Shown: positions 7,793-17,200 of the stretch, piece by piece
How positions within the stretch are numbered: position 1 is the first letter of the stretch
How the letters are laid out: every line of letters starts with the position of its first letter
DNA from: Endozoicomonas euniceicola
GTDB lineage: Bacteria; Pseudomonadota; Gammaproteobacteria; Pseudomonadales; Endozoicomonadaceae
Length of the DNA: 64,000 nucleotides
Reading direction: 5' to 3'
Assembly: GCF_025562755.1 (NCBI RefSeq)
Contig: NZ_CP103300.1
Coordinates: 3,969,001-4,033,000, forward strand
Notes under the pieces: generated by a model
The model's database searches: none
What the model saw: only the letters and a program-made list of their open reading frames with translations
What the model was told of the DNA's origin: nothing
Program-made: the position numbers and the translations under genes

Positions 7793-8713
7793 ATGGAAAA
7801 CCGACTCTACAAAAGAGATATCATTTCCATTGCTGACTTTGACCGGAAAGACCTTGAACTGGTTCTGGAAACTGCAGCACAACTGAAAAACTCGCCGCGC
7901 CCTGACCTGTTGCAAGGCAAAGTGATCGCCAGCTGCTTCTTTGAGGCATCTACACGCACCCGCCTGTCCTTTGAAACCGCAGTACAGCGACTGGGCGGTA
8001 CCCTGATTGGCTTCTCCGACGCAGGCAATACCTCTGCCAAAAAAGGCGAGACCCTGGCTGACTCCGTCAACATCATCAGCTCTTACACCGACGCCTTCGT
8101 CATGCGTCACCCACAGGAGGGCTCAGCCCGACTGGCATCAGAGTTTTCCAGCGTACCCGTTATTAATGGCGGAGACGGCTCTAACCAGCACCCAACCCAG
8201 ACCCTGCTCGACCTGTTCAGTATTCGTGAATGTCAGGGCAAACTGGATGGCCTGAAAGTCGCGTTTGTCGGTGACCTGAAGTACGGACGCACCGTGCACT
8301 CTCTGGCCCAGGCACTGTGCCACTTTGGGGCGGAATTTACCTTTATTGCGCCGAAAGCACTGGCAATGCCCGATTACATTCTGGAAGAGCTGGATGAAAA
8401 AGGCATTAAGTACCGTTTTTCTGACTCTATCGAAGAGACGGCTCCGCAGGTGGACATCATCTATATGACCCGTGTCCAGAAAGAGCGCTTTGACGAAACC
8501 GAATACAAGCACATCGCTTCCAAATACATTCTGGATGTGGAGTCGCTGAAAGACGCCAAAGAGAACCTGAAAGTTCTGCACCCACTGCCACGGGTGGATG
8601 AAATTGCTGTTGAAGTCGACAAGACGCCTTATGCCTACTATTTCCAGCAGGCTGAAAACGGTGTCTATGCCCGCCAGGCACTGCTGGCGCTGGTATTGAA
8701 TGAAGTTGTGTAA
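7793..8713 (+). CDS. pyrB: Aspartate carbamoyltransferase catalytic subunit
   Basis: Catalyses carbamoyl phosphate + aspartate to carbamoyl-aspartate, the committed step of pyrimidine synthesis, as catalytic trimers bound to PyrI dimers. 306 residues from the ATG giving MENRLYKRDI (E. coli PyrB is 311). Signature motifs: FFEASTRTRLSFE (carbamoyl phosphate site), the mobile loop with SAKKGETLADSVN, HPTQTLLDL, and HPLPRVDEI. The frame is open 39 codons further upstream through the attenuator, but this is leader sequence and not part of the family protein. Followed after 30 bp by pyrI. Confidence 0.97.
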   Translation: MENRLYKRDIISIADFDRKDLELVLETAAQLKNSPRPDLLQGKVIASCFFEASTRTRLSFETAVQRLGGTLIGFSDAGNTSAKKGETLADSVNIISSYTDAFVMRHPQEGSARLASEFSSVPVINGGDGSNQHPTQTLLDLFSIRECQGKLDGLKVAFVGDLKYGRTVHSLAQALCHFGAEFTFIAPKALAMPDYILEELDEKGIKYRFSDSIEETAPQVDIIYMTRVQKERFDETEYKHIASKYILDVESLKDAKENLKVLHPLPRVDEIAVEVDKTPYAYYFQQAENGVYARQALLALVLNEVV

Positions 8714-8743
8714 ACGGCATTGAAACGAATTGAGGATAAGACA

Positions 8744-9199
8744 ATGAGAAAAAAACTTCAGGTTGAAGCGATTTGCCAGGGCACCGTAATCGACCATATT
8801 CCTGCCGGACAGGGCATTAAAATCCTGGACCGCCTGCGACTGCTGGACTCCAATGCCAGCATTACCGTCGGCTTCAACCTGCCCAGCAAAGACCAGGGCC
8901 ACAAAGATATCATCAAGGTCACCAGTCGGAAGTTTACTGAGCAGGAAGCGAACCAGCTGGCATTGTTTGCACCCTCCGCGACAATCAATGTGATCGACAA
9001 TTATGAAGTCGTCGACAAGTTCAAAATGGCCTTGCCAGAGAGTCTTCAGGGGGCTTTCACCTGTCCGAACTCCAACTGCATCACTCACAATGAACCCGTC
9101 GATACTCACTTCTACTTGCGTGAGCATAATGGCGATGTTCGCCTTAAATGCAAATACTGCGAAAAGAGTTTTAGCAAGGATATTGTCGCTGAATTGTAA
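8744..9199 (+). CDS. pyrI: Aspartate carbamoyltransferase regulatory subunit
   Basis: The allosteric subunit that binds CTP/ATP and assembles PyrB trimers into the dodecamer. 151 residues from the ATG with GAGGATAAG upstream, giving MRKKLQVEAICQGTVIDHIP, the start of the nucleotide-binding domain (E. coli PyrI is 153). The C-terminal zinc site is complete: Cys pair in CPNSNC and Cys pair in CKYC, which contact the catalytic chain. The class of ATCase is therefore the E. coli-like allosteric type rather than the PyrC-associated pseudomonad type. Confidence 0.97.
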   Translation: MRKKLQVEAICQGTVIDHIPAGQGIKILDRLRLLDSNASITVGFNLPSKDQGHKDIIKVTSRKFTEQEANQLALFAPSATINVIDNYEVVDKFKMALPESLQGAFTCPNSNCITHNEPVDTHFYLREHNGDVRLKCKYCEKSFSKDIVAEL

Positions 9200-9200
9200 A

Positions 9201-9261
9201 CGGCTTTTGGCTTTTGGCTTTTGGCTTTTGGCTGTTGGCTAACAGCTAATAGCCAACAGCC
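9201..9261. repeat. Dispersed GGCTTTTGGC-type repeat with hairpin, copy 1
   Basis: Four tandem GGCTTTT units lead into the inverted pair GGCTGTTGGCT (9230-9240) and AGCCAACAGCC (9251-9261). The same kind of element recurs at 38467-38552. It starts right after the pyrI stop codon and could also serve as its 3' hairpin. Confidence 0.75.
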
Positions 9262-9310
9262 ATATATTTCTGGATGAAAAAGCTGCCCTGCGAACCTTCC
9301 GAAGTTTTTC

Positions 9311-10273
9311 ATGTCTAATAGTGCGTTGGATTTTAATAAGCAGTACGGACAGGATGTGAATTATTTCTCCTCTTTAAAGCAGTTCATTCCCCACATAAAA
9401 CTGACCGCCATGAGTTTTTTCTTTGGTGGCGTATTTATTGCGGGAAAAACCATTGCCGGCAACGTTGAGCCAGCGATAGCGGCATTCCTGCGTTTTGCCA
9501 TCGCTACTCTTATGCTTCTGCTGATTCTGCTGTGGAAAGAGAAACAGATCCCGGTTCCCACTCGCTCCCAGTTTATGGGGTTGGCAGCTCTTGGCTTAAC
9601 GGGCGTTCTGGGCTACAACCTGTGCCTGTTGATAGGTCTGGAAACCGTCTCTTCCAGTCGCAGCTCTGTCATTGTTGCCAGCAATCCGGTGTTCATTACC
9701 CTGATGTCTGTTCTGTTTCTGGGTGATCAGCTCACCTGTCGCAAACTGGTCGGTATAGGGCTGTCAGTCTCCGGCGCCGTTCTTGTGGCTTCTCACGGCA
9801 GCTGGAGCAACCTGATCGATTTCAGCTCCGGCGATCTTGCCATAGTGATCTGCGCCATTTGCTGGGCAAGCTACTCCGTCATTGGCAAATACATTCTCAA
9901 CTCCCTGTCACCGCTGGTTTCAGTCACTTATGCCTCAGCCATCGGCCTGGTGATGCTGCTGCCTCTTGCCTTGTATACAGCCGATTTTCAAACGGTTCGC
10001 TCATTGGATGCCAGTACCTGGATTGCCATCGTGTATATGGGGATATTCGGAACCGTCTGTGCTTTTCTGCTCTACTATCAGGGCATACAGGCTTTAGGGG
10101 TTGTCCGGGCTGGAGCCTTCATTAATCTCATTCCGGTCAGTGCCATTATACTAGCGCTGTTTATCCTCAACGAGGAAATAGACGCATCCATCACAATCGG
10201 CACATTAATCACTATTTTCGGCATTTTTCTTATTAATTCGCGACAAAAGGCTGCCATTGGAACCAATCAGTGA
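9311..10273 (+). CDS. EamA/DMT-family transporter
   Basis: A 320-residue inner-membrane protein with ten predicted hydrophobic helices arranged as two EamA repeats (about 30-160 and 175-310). The second repeat ends in the typical LNEEIDASITIGTLITIFGIFLI. Family members export amino acids or other metabolites, or act as drug/metabolite exchangers; the substrate is unknown. An N-terminal extension of about 28 polar residues precedes the first helix, so translation might instead begin nearer the helix. No neighbour suggests a pathway. Confidence 0.88.
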   Translation: MSNSALDFNKQYGQDVNYFSSLKQFIPHIKLTAMSFFFGGVFIAGKTIAGNVEPAIAAFLRFAIATLMLLLILLWKEKQIPVPTRSQFMGLAALGLTGVLGYNLCLLIGLETVSSSRSSVIVASNPVFITLMSVLFLGDQLTCRKLVGIGLSVSGAVLVASHGSWSNLIDFSSGDLAIVICAICWASYSVIGKYILNSLSPLVSVTYASAIGLVMLLPLALYTADFQTVRSLDASTWIAIVYMGIFGTVCAFLLYYQGIQALGVVRAGAFINLIPVSAIILALFILNEEIDASITIGTLITIFGIFLINSRQKAAIGTNQ

Positions 10274-10364
10274 TACCTATGTCTAATACCTGAAATTTCT
10301 AATTGACCATAAAATTAAGTAATTCAGGTTATAAGTCCGCCTTCGGTGGCTGAGGATAGGCAGT

Positions 10365-10685
10365 ATGGATTGTGGTCCAGTCCAAACACTTATACAGATC
10401 ATTTCCGGTTCAGACCGTTGCACAACGCCTGCGCCCGAAACCGCTTCTGCTAAAGCCCAGAAATCCTTCGAAGAGGCCAGCTTCTTTGCGGCTCATTTTA
10501 AAGACTTTACCGTTCGGCCCATGCCTGACCCGGCTTTGATGCAAGTTCTTCAAAGAGGTCAATGGCGTCGAAAACTGCGCAAAGTCAGTAAAAAAGAGCA
10601 GCCTGAACGCACTTATATGCGCAAACCCGGGGATAAAGAAGAAGAAAAAGAAGCACGCCACGAAGAGCGTCATGAAAAGTGGTAA
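10365..10685 (+). CDS. Hypothetical 106-residue charged protein
   Basis: ATG with a good ribosome site (GAGGATAGG). The N-terminal part is mildly hydrophobic, the C-terminal third is very rich in Lys, Arg and Glu (KPGDKEEEKEARHEERHEKW) and probably disordered. No known domain is recognised. It sits between the EamA transporter and rhlB on the same strand. The good ribosome site argues for a real gene; composition alone does not prove it. Confidence 0.5.
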   Translation: MDCGPVQTLIQIISGSDRCTTPAPETASAKAQKSFEEASFFAAHFKDFTVRPMPDPALMQVLQRGQWRRKLRKVSKKEQPERTYMRKPGDKEEEKEARHEERHEKW

Positions 10686-10918
10686 GATCGGTCAAAAACA
10701 AGATCAATTGGCTCAAAAGTGGTTCTTCAGACCTGTTTAACTTAAAATCGATGGAATTAGCCGCAGAACCTCAATCTACACTCTGCGACATCACGCTGCA
10801 CCATGTTCCCTTAATTACCCGCCAACACCATCTGGCAGGAGCTCTGGCGGCAGCTGCTCAGCCTGTACCTTTTTATTTAATAAGGTTCAGGAAATCGATA
10901 AGGAATGAGATCAAAGCA

Positions 10919-12325
10919 TTGAGTGGTTTACTAAGCATTTTCCGCAGAAAAAAGGCGGCTTCAGAGTCCGGGCAAAAGCAGAGTTCTGCACCTGCTCGAA
11001 ACAGTGGAAAAAAACCTCAGAGTCATAATTCTGAGCCCTCAGGTTCCCGCAAAAAAAAGCGCCATCAGGAACACACCAACAACCCCCGTAGAAGCCACTC
11101 CAGGCAGCCGCATAAAAAGCCAGTGCCAGCCTGGGACATCAGCCAGTTTGCCGTCGAACCGGAAGAAGGCAAAACCCGCTTCCACGACTTTGACCTGCCA
11201 GACGGCCTGATGCAGGGTATTCACGAGCTGGGTTTCAAATACTGCACACCGATTCAGGCCGAGGTTCTGGGCAGCACTCTGGCTGGACGTGATGCCATTG
11301 GCAAAGCACAAACCGGTACAGGCAAAACGGCTGCTTTCCTGATCAGCACCATCAAACAGCTGATTGATATCCCACCACCGGACACCCGTTACATTGGTGA
11401 GCCTCGTGCAGTAGTCATTGCTCCGACGCGGGAGCTGGCCCTGCAGATTGGTAAAGACGCTGAAGCCCTGACCAAACACCTGCCACTGCACGTAGTCACC
11501 GTGGTTGGCGGTATGGATTACGACAAACAACGCCAGAAGATCAATGCCAACTACATCGACATTCTGGTGGCAACACCGGGTCGACTGCTGGACTACTGTG
11601 AGCGCAAGGACCTGTATCTGGACCTCACCGAAACCATGATTATCGACGAAGCCGACCGCATGCTGGATATGGGCTTTATCCCCCAGGTACGTCGTATCGT
11701 GCGTATGACACCGCGCCCGGGGGATCGCCAGACCCTGCTGTTCTCAGCCACCTTTACCGATGAAGTCCTGCGACTGGGTGAACAGTGGACCTGGAAGCCG
11801 GTCAAGGTTGAAATCGAACCGGAAAGCGTTGCCACCGATACCGTGGATCAGAAGCTATACCTTGTTACCAACGAACAGAAATACGCTTTGCTGACCAACC
11901 TGATCAGGAAAGACAAGCTGGATCGTGTCATTGTCTTTACCAACCGCCGGGACCAGACCCGACACCTGACCGAGCGCTTGCAGAAAGATGGCTTCAAAAC
12001 CGACCAGCTCTCCGGCGAAGTGCCTCAAAAGAAACGCATTAAAACCCTGGACAACTTCAAGAACGGGAGAATCAACGTCCTGGTCGCCACCGACGTTGCA
12101 GGACGCGGGATTCATATTAAAGGCATCAGCCATGTGGTGAATTACTACCTGCCCGAAGACCCGGAAGATTATGTACACCGCATTGGCCGAACCGGTCGTG
12201 CCGGTGCATCAGGCACCAGCATCAGCTTTGCCTGCGAGGATGACTCTTTCCTGATTCCTGATCTGGAAGACATGCTGGGTGCCAAGCTGAATATGGAATA
12301 CCCACCTGAAGAATTGCTGAAATAG
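10919..12325 (+). CDS. rhlB: DEAD-box ATP-dependent RNA helicase RhlB
   Basis: Cytoplasmic RNA helicase that unwinds structured RNA, in many gammaproteobacteria within the RNase E degradosome. Motifs in order: Q motif FHDFDLPDGLM..GIHELGFKYCTPIQ, motif I AQTGTGKT, Ia PTRELALQ, II DEAD (IIDEADRMLDMGF), III SAT, IV VIVFTNRRD, V ATDVAGRGIHIKGISHVVNY, VI HRIGRTGRAG. The core closely matches pseudomonad RhlB. A basic, low-complexity N-terminal tail of about 70 residues precedes it. The frame is open to GTG 10679; I place the start at TTG 10919 (MSGLLSIFRRKKAA), with AAGGA upstream, because the earlier 80 codons look non-coding. That choice is uncertain. Confidence 0.92.
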   Translation: MSGLLSIFRRKKAASESGQKQSSAPARNSGKKPQSHNSEPSGSRKKKRHQEHTNNPRRSHSRQPHKKPVPAWDISQFAVEPEEGKTRFHDFDLPDGLMQGIHELGFKYCTPIQAEVLGSTLAGRDAIGKAQTGTGKTAAFLISTIKQLIDIPPPDTRYIGEPRAVVIAPTRELALQIGKDAEALTKHLPLHVVTVVGGMDYDKQRQKINANYIDILVATPGRLLDYCERKDLYLDLTETMIIDEADRMLDMGFIPQVRRIVRMTPRPGDRQTLLFSATFTDEVLRLGEQWTWKPVKVEIEPESVATDTVDQKLYLVTNEQKYALLTNLIRKDKLDRVIVFTNRRDQTRHLTERLQKDGFKTDQLSGEVPQKKRIKTLDNFKNGRINVLVATDVAGRGIHIKGISHVVNYYLPEDPEDYVHRIGRTGRAGASGTSISFACEDDSFLIPDLEDMLGAKLNMEYPPEELLK

Positions 12326-12333
12326 TTCACAAA

Positions 12334-12359
12334 TGGCCGGTTTATCCGGTCATTTTTTT
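12334..12359 (+). terminator. Intrinsic terminator after rhlB
   Basis: Stem TGGCCGG (12334-12340) with CCGGTCA (12346-12352), one G-U pair, loop of five bases, followed by seven T residues. Confidence 0.8.
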
Positions 12360-12607
12360 GTCCGGAAAACCGCCTCTGTCATCAGTCAGTCATAAAAAAA
12401 AGGTTAAATAGTGAACATTTGAAAGGCATTCAGATAGCAGCAAAAGAAGCTTATTTCTTAAATACTAGAACCAAAAGAAATGGAATAAAAGCGGTTTGAA
12501 GTGAGAATTTATTTTTTTATTTCAAACCGAAATTTAAACTTGCTGAGCTTCATTTTTTCGATAACTATTAACTATGAGAGATCCACAAACCGACGAGGAA
12601 GTCGCTT

Positions 12608-14011
12608 ATGGGAAAAGCCTTGGAAGCCAAGCCGATCATCTCAACCCAAACAACCACCTACATACTTGATAGTAATGTCCTGATACACGATCCAAACTCA
12701 ATACTGAACTTCGAAGAGCACCGCGTGCTCATTCCAATGACCGTTCTGGAGGAACTGGACAAGCTCAAAAACGGAAAACAAACCATCGCCGCCGATTGCC
12801 GACAGGCTATCCGCATTATTGATCAGATTCTGGGCAGCGCCTCTCCCGGAGAGATTGAAGCAGGCGTCGCCATAAGCCGTGGAGAAAAAGCGGAACCTCA
12901 GGGAACGCTGTCCATTCTGTCGCACCAGGAAGCAGAGAACGTCACGACTCTGCCTACCACTAACAACGACAATAAAATCATCAACGACATCTGCCAGTAT
13001 CAGCACAACCACCCCGACACTGAAGTGATACTGGTCACCAAAGACATCAACATGCGCCTCAAGTCCAGAGGCTGCGGCATTCACTCAGAGGATTACCACA
13101 GCGATCAGCTACTGTCCGATATCGGCATGCTGACCAATGGTTACCTTCATTTTGAGGGGAATTTCTGGGATCGCATCAGCGAAGTCAACACACAGCAGGT
13201 GGAAGGAGCCACCTATCACCGCATCCCCAGAGAGACATTCAGCGAAGACCTTTACCTTAACCAGTTTTTCCTGGATGACACCGGTTTTGTCGCCAGGGTA
13301 CACGGCCTGACGGACGATGAAGTCCAGCTGCTGCACATGAGTCATGAAAACCTTATGAACCAGGAGGCATGGGGTTTACAACCACTCGATATTTATCAGG
13401 CGATGGCGCTGAACCTGTTGCTTGATCCGGAAATCCATCTGGTCAACCTGACCGGCGCAGCCGGTTCCGGTAAAACCATTCTGGCGCTGGCAGCGGCTAT
13501 CGAAATGACGGTTTCCACCAAGCAGTTCCGTCGAATTATTGCGACTCGCTCAACCAGGGGGCTGGACGAAGATATTGGCTATCTGCCCGGCACCGAAGCG
13601 GAAAAAATGGAGCCCTGGCTGGGTGCCATCACCGATAACCTCGAAGCCCTGCACTACGATGACGAGTCAACCAACGGCAGTGTGGATTACATACTCAAAC
13701 AGGTGCCTCTGCACTTTAAATCTCTTAACTACATTCGCGGCCGAAGCTTCCAGCAGAGTCTGATTATTATCGACGAATGCCAGAACCTGACGCCACACCA
13801 GATCAAAACGATCATCACCCGTGCCGGAGCAGGCAGCAAGGTGATCTGTCTGGGTAACCTGGCACAGATTGACACACCTTATCTAGCCCCAACCAGTTCC
13901 GGTCTGACGTATATGACGGAACGCCTGAAAAACTTTCCTCACGGAGGTGCCTTGCAGCTGAAAGGCGTACCCCGCTCACCTCTGGCAGCTTACGCTGAAG
14001 AGTATCTTTAA
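12608..14011 (+). CDS. PIN-domain/PhoH-family ATPase (YlaK-type)
   Basis: 467 residues combining an N-terminal PIN nuclease domain (TYILDSNVLIHDP at about 17-29 supplies the first acidic residue; further acids in VLEELDKLK and NDNKIINDICQY) with a C-terminal PhoH ATPase. Walker A is GAAGSGKT, Walker B is SLIIIDECQNLTPHQIKTIITRAG, and the GNLAQIDTPYL motif follows. PIN-PhoH proteins are linked to RNA unwinding and cleavage. The ATG has GAGGAAGTCGCTT upstream. A free-standing gene with a hairpin downstream. Confidence 0.92.
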   Translation: MGKALEAKPIISTQTTTYILDSNVLIHDPNSILNFEEHRVLIPMTVLEELDKLKNGKQTIAADCRQAIRIIDQILGSASPGEIEAGVAISRGEKAEPQGTLSILSHQEAENVTTLPTTNNDNKIINDICQYQHNHPDTEVILVTKDINMRLKSRGCGIHSEDYHSDQLLSDIGMLTNGYLHFEGNFWDRISEVNTQQVEGATYHRIPRETFSEDLYLNQFFLDDTGFVARVHGLTDDEVQLLHMSHENLMNQEAWGLQPLDIYQAMALNLLLDPEIHLVNLTGAAGSGKTILALAAAIEMTVSTKQFRRIIATRSTRGLDEDIGYLPGTEAEKMEPWLGAITDNLEALHYDDESTNGSVDYILKQVPLHFKSLNYIRGRSFQQSLIIIDECQNLTPHQIKTIITRAGAGSKVICLGNLAQIDTPYLAPTSSGLTYMTERLKNFPHGGALQLKGVPRSPLAAYAEEYL

Positions 14012-14020
14012 CCCCCCGCT

Positions 14021-14045
14021 CAGAAGCCAGCACCGCTGGCTTCTG
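14021..14045 (+). terminator. Hairpin after the PIN-PhoH gene
   Basis: Perfect 11-bp inverted repeat CAGAAGCCAGC (14021-14031) / GCTGGCTTCTG (14035-14045) with a 3-base loop, 9 bp after the stop codon. Only a weak T-run follows, so termination strength is uncertain. Confidence 0.6.
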
Positions 14046-14273
14046 TCTAAAAACCGTTATCCATTCTGCTAACATCCGAAAGCCTTAAAACAACAACTGC
14101 CGTTTACTTGCTCAAAATATGTCAGTCTCTTTTCAGTTGACTGAGTTCATGGTCTATTCTGGAGCTTCTGATTTTCAAGATTTAACTGTCTATTGTGATG
14201 ATTGTCGTATCAGGCATGGCTGGATCAAAAACAACCCACTGCGTTTGTATATCAGGCAGGTTTTTTAATAGTT

Positions 14274-17200
14274 ATGAAACTACTTAAAAGTTTCGCAATA
14301 ATCATATTTCTGTCCGCCAATACCAATTTGTTTTTCATCAATAATGTTTGGGCAGACAGCCATTTTTTTTCTACTTACATCCACTCACACGATCTGACCG
14401 GAAGTTTAAAGCTCTTCAACAAAGCGACTCATTCGGACGAGTTTGAAGTACTGGCCAGTCCCGGACAGCAAATACTGGTGTGTGGTCATTCAATAGTCCG
14501 AAACGGTGCAGTGCCTCTGACGTCCTCCAACGAGGAGATTACTACTTACCTGCTAACGCATGAGACAGCACAATTTTATTACTATGGGTCAAAATCCCCT
14601 TGTGCAGCCAATCCGGTTTTTCAACAGCAGCCTGTCCACTCTGCCAGCACCTTCCTGATTAAATGGAGGGAAAAAAATAAAAACAAACCGGGCAAGACTG
14701 AGGCAGGTAGCACCCTGATTATCCCTGGCAAACCCACAGCCGATATCACTCCGGACACAATAAGCGGATTTGGCGGTGACACGCCGGGGCCGGAAGATTT
14801 TTTTAAACGAGGCAGGCCTTTTTTTCCCTCTTTCTTTGCTGAAAGTCTTTTTATTAATATCGATCTACCCTTCCTGAAGTACTTTAGCCTGCCCGGGGTA
14901 AATACGACAGAAGACGATTACCGTTATCTGGATGTATCTGTTCGTACGCCAGATGCTACTGAACCTGTTCATATACAACTCAGTCGAGCGTTATTTCTGC
15001 GGTTTCTTGAGGATTTCTCCAGCTCAGGGCACTGGAACAGTTTGTTAGCCTGGATCAAAAGTCAGGCAGGAGGCCGTTCGTGGCTGGTCAATCACCTTAT
15101 CCACACTCTGAACTATTTCTCTGAAGTCGATGACTTATGGTCAGCTAACCCGGAAGTACTTCAGGCCATTACCACTCAACTCAATGACATTCTGGAAAAT
15201 ACCGGGCAACCTTTGCAGTTAGAGCTTGAACTGGAGTGGTTAAATTTATGGCTGGGAAAAATCGAAGTACCACAAACTGGTCAGGAAGGTAATCAAAACC
15301 ATTCACCCAGCGGAAATAGCAGTGACAGTAGCGCAACCAGTACAACCAGTTCTCTTCAGGCATACACCAGTCTTGCATACACCTCAGGAGAGGGTAGTCA
15401 TACCAGTGGGGCTGGGGGAGACGCTCCTTTTCCCTCCCGTGCCCATACTTTCAACTTCACACCCTGCCCTGCTTGTAGAGGGAAGCCGTGCCAGCTGAAA
15501 AAGCCCCCAGAGAACGCTGAAGATAAAGAGACCCTGGAAAACTGGATGCGCCTCGTAAATACCCACAGCTCCCGGGGCGTTATCATCAGGGTAATTAAAT
15601 CCCTGGAGTTCACAGCGCAAACGATACAGCAGAACAGAGCCTCTTCAGGCACTTTCCTGTTTCCCGGCAGTGTTATTGCGCCCTTTGGTAATTCTGGGGC
15701 TGCTACCCTGGGAATTGTTCTACATCCTGATACGGCTACTATTGCCCGGTTCAAACAAAACGCTATTACCGCAAGAGTTCACCAGAGTTTAAGTTTAGCG
15801 CCTTCCATATTAAGCCGTGGTGCTAATTCCTGTGATTACAACACCTTGAGCAGCGATTCACGCAGATATCACAAAAACCACATAAATAATTTTTCATTTC
15901 TGCTCAAATTGCTGGAACAACACTTCCTGTTCACCAACAAGTCGGCAAGCCCCACCGCAATAACCAGCGGAAGTATTACCAGAGAGGGAGGCTTACGGGT
16001 CGGACACAAGCACTATGATAGAAATAGAAACGGTAAGACCATTCCTCATAATGAGGTTGTCTTCAAATGGGATAACTGGTCAGATAAGTTGCTTGGCTTT
16101 TTCCTGAGAAGTAAAGACAGCACCGTTCAAAGAGACACATTACTATCGCTGAAAACACTGATCAGAAGTCTGACAGACATATCAGTTGATAATATGAAAC
16201 TAGCTGAACTTCCTGTCGCCCTGTTCTGCCCGGAAGAGGCCCGGTTCATTTTTGCAGGTACTGCCAGACAACTTTTTGAACTCGATAACGAACATGTGAC
16301 TGATTTGGTCATGCCGGAAGGCGCGGGCCATTTTAAAGCATTCGCCAGCATGGAGTTATTAAACCCGGATCACTTCGCTTCCAATATAGATTACATAGGA
16401 AGACTGCTGACTTCCTGTTGTTCTGGAAACAATTTAAGTTTCCCCGCTGCCAGTCCCGATAATCGCGACGGTATCTGCCTGATACAAGCTCTCAGAGTTT
16501 CCTGCAACCGACAGCTGCTTGAATTTGCAGGTCTGGAATTTTCTACAGAAGAAGCTCTTCTGCTGTCTTATTTGGCAACACTTCCTGAACATTTGTCCAT
16601 TAATAATCAACAAGTTGAGGCGTTAATGACGCTTTTCCGTGCCAGCGGAGCCAGTATTCAGGTGGTACAGGACATGGCTCTTGCTATTACATGCCTTAAT
16701 AGTCAGCCCGAAGCAACAACTACCCACTTTGCTCAAACAGAACCGGGCTCCAGAGCCAGAACGTATTATCATCTCCTTCAGGCCAGAAATGGTGATTATA
16801 CTCGTCTGCCTGAAACAGGCATCGAAGCGGCTACCGTTGACCTGGCACAACTCGAAACTTCTCAAGCCAATATAATGCACGCTATCAAACAGTTTAAGTC
16901 AACCCCTGCTATCAGGAGTACAGGGCATGGCTGGCATATCATGCTTGCTGAATTGCGACTTGTCATTCCGGCTATAACGGTTGAACGCCTTCGCAAAAAC
17001 CTCCACCCGATTCAGCAATGGCCTTATGCGGAGATAATGGCCAGCATTCCTGGCAACCTGAACTTACTGGATCAGATAGAACCGTTCATGGGTGAAACAG
17101 CCAGCCCGTATGTAAACTGGTTATATGCTCACATTATTAAAAATGGCCTGCCAATCTTTCCTGGTACATTGAGTGCCGGTTATACAACCAGTAATGTCAG

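Noticed and set aside
8138..9127. 329-codon frame antisense to pyrB and pyrI
   Set aside because: It covers both conserved genes on the other strand; a codon-bias shadow.
10679..10918. N-terminal extension of RhlB
   Set aside because: The 80 codons match no RhlB sequence known to me, contain unlikely composition, and a later TTG gives a normal start; kept only as an alternative.
14137..14160. Promoter before the 1250-residue RING gene (TTGACT / TATTCT)
   Set aside because: Spacer is only 12 bp, too short for a sigma-70 promoter.
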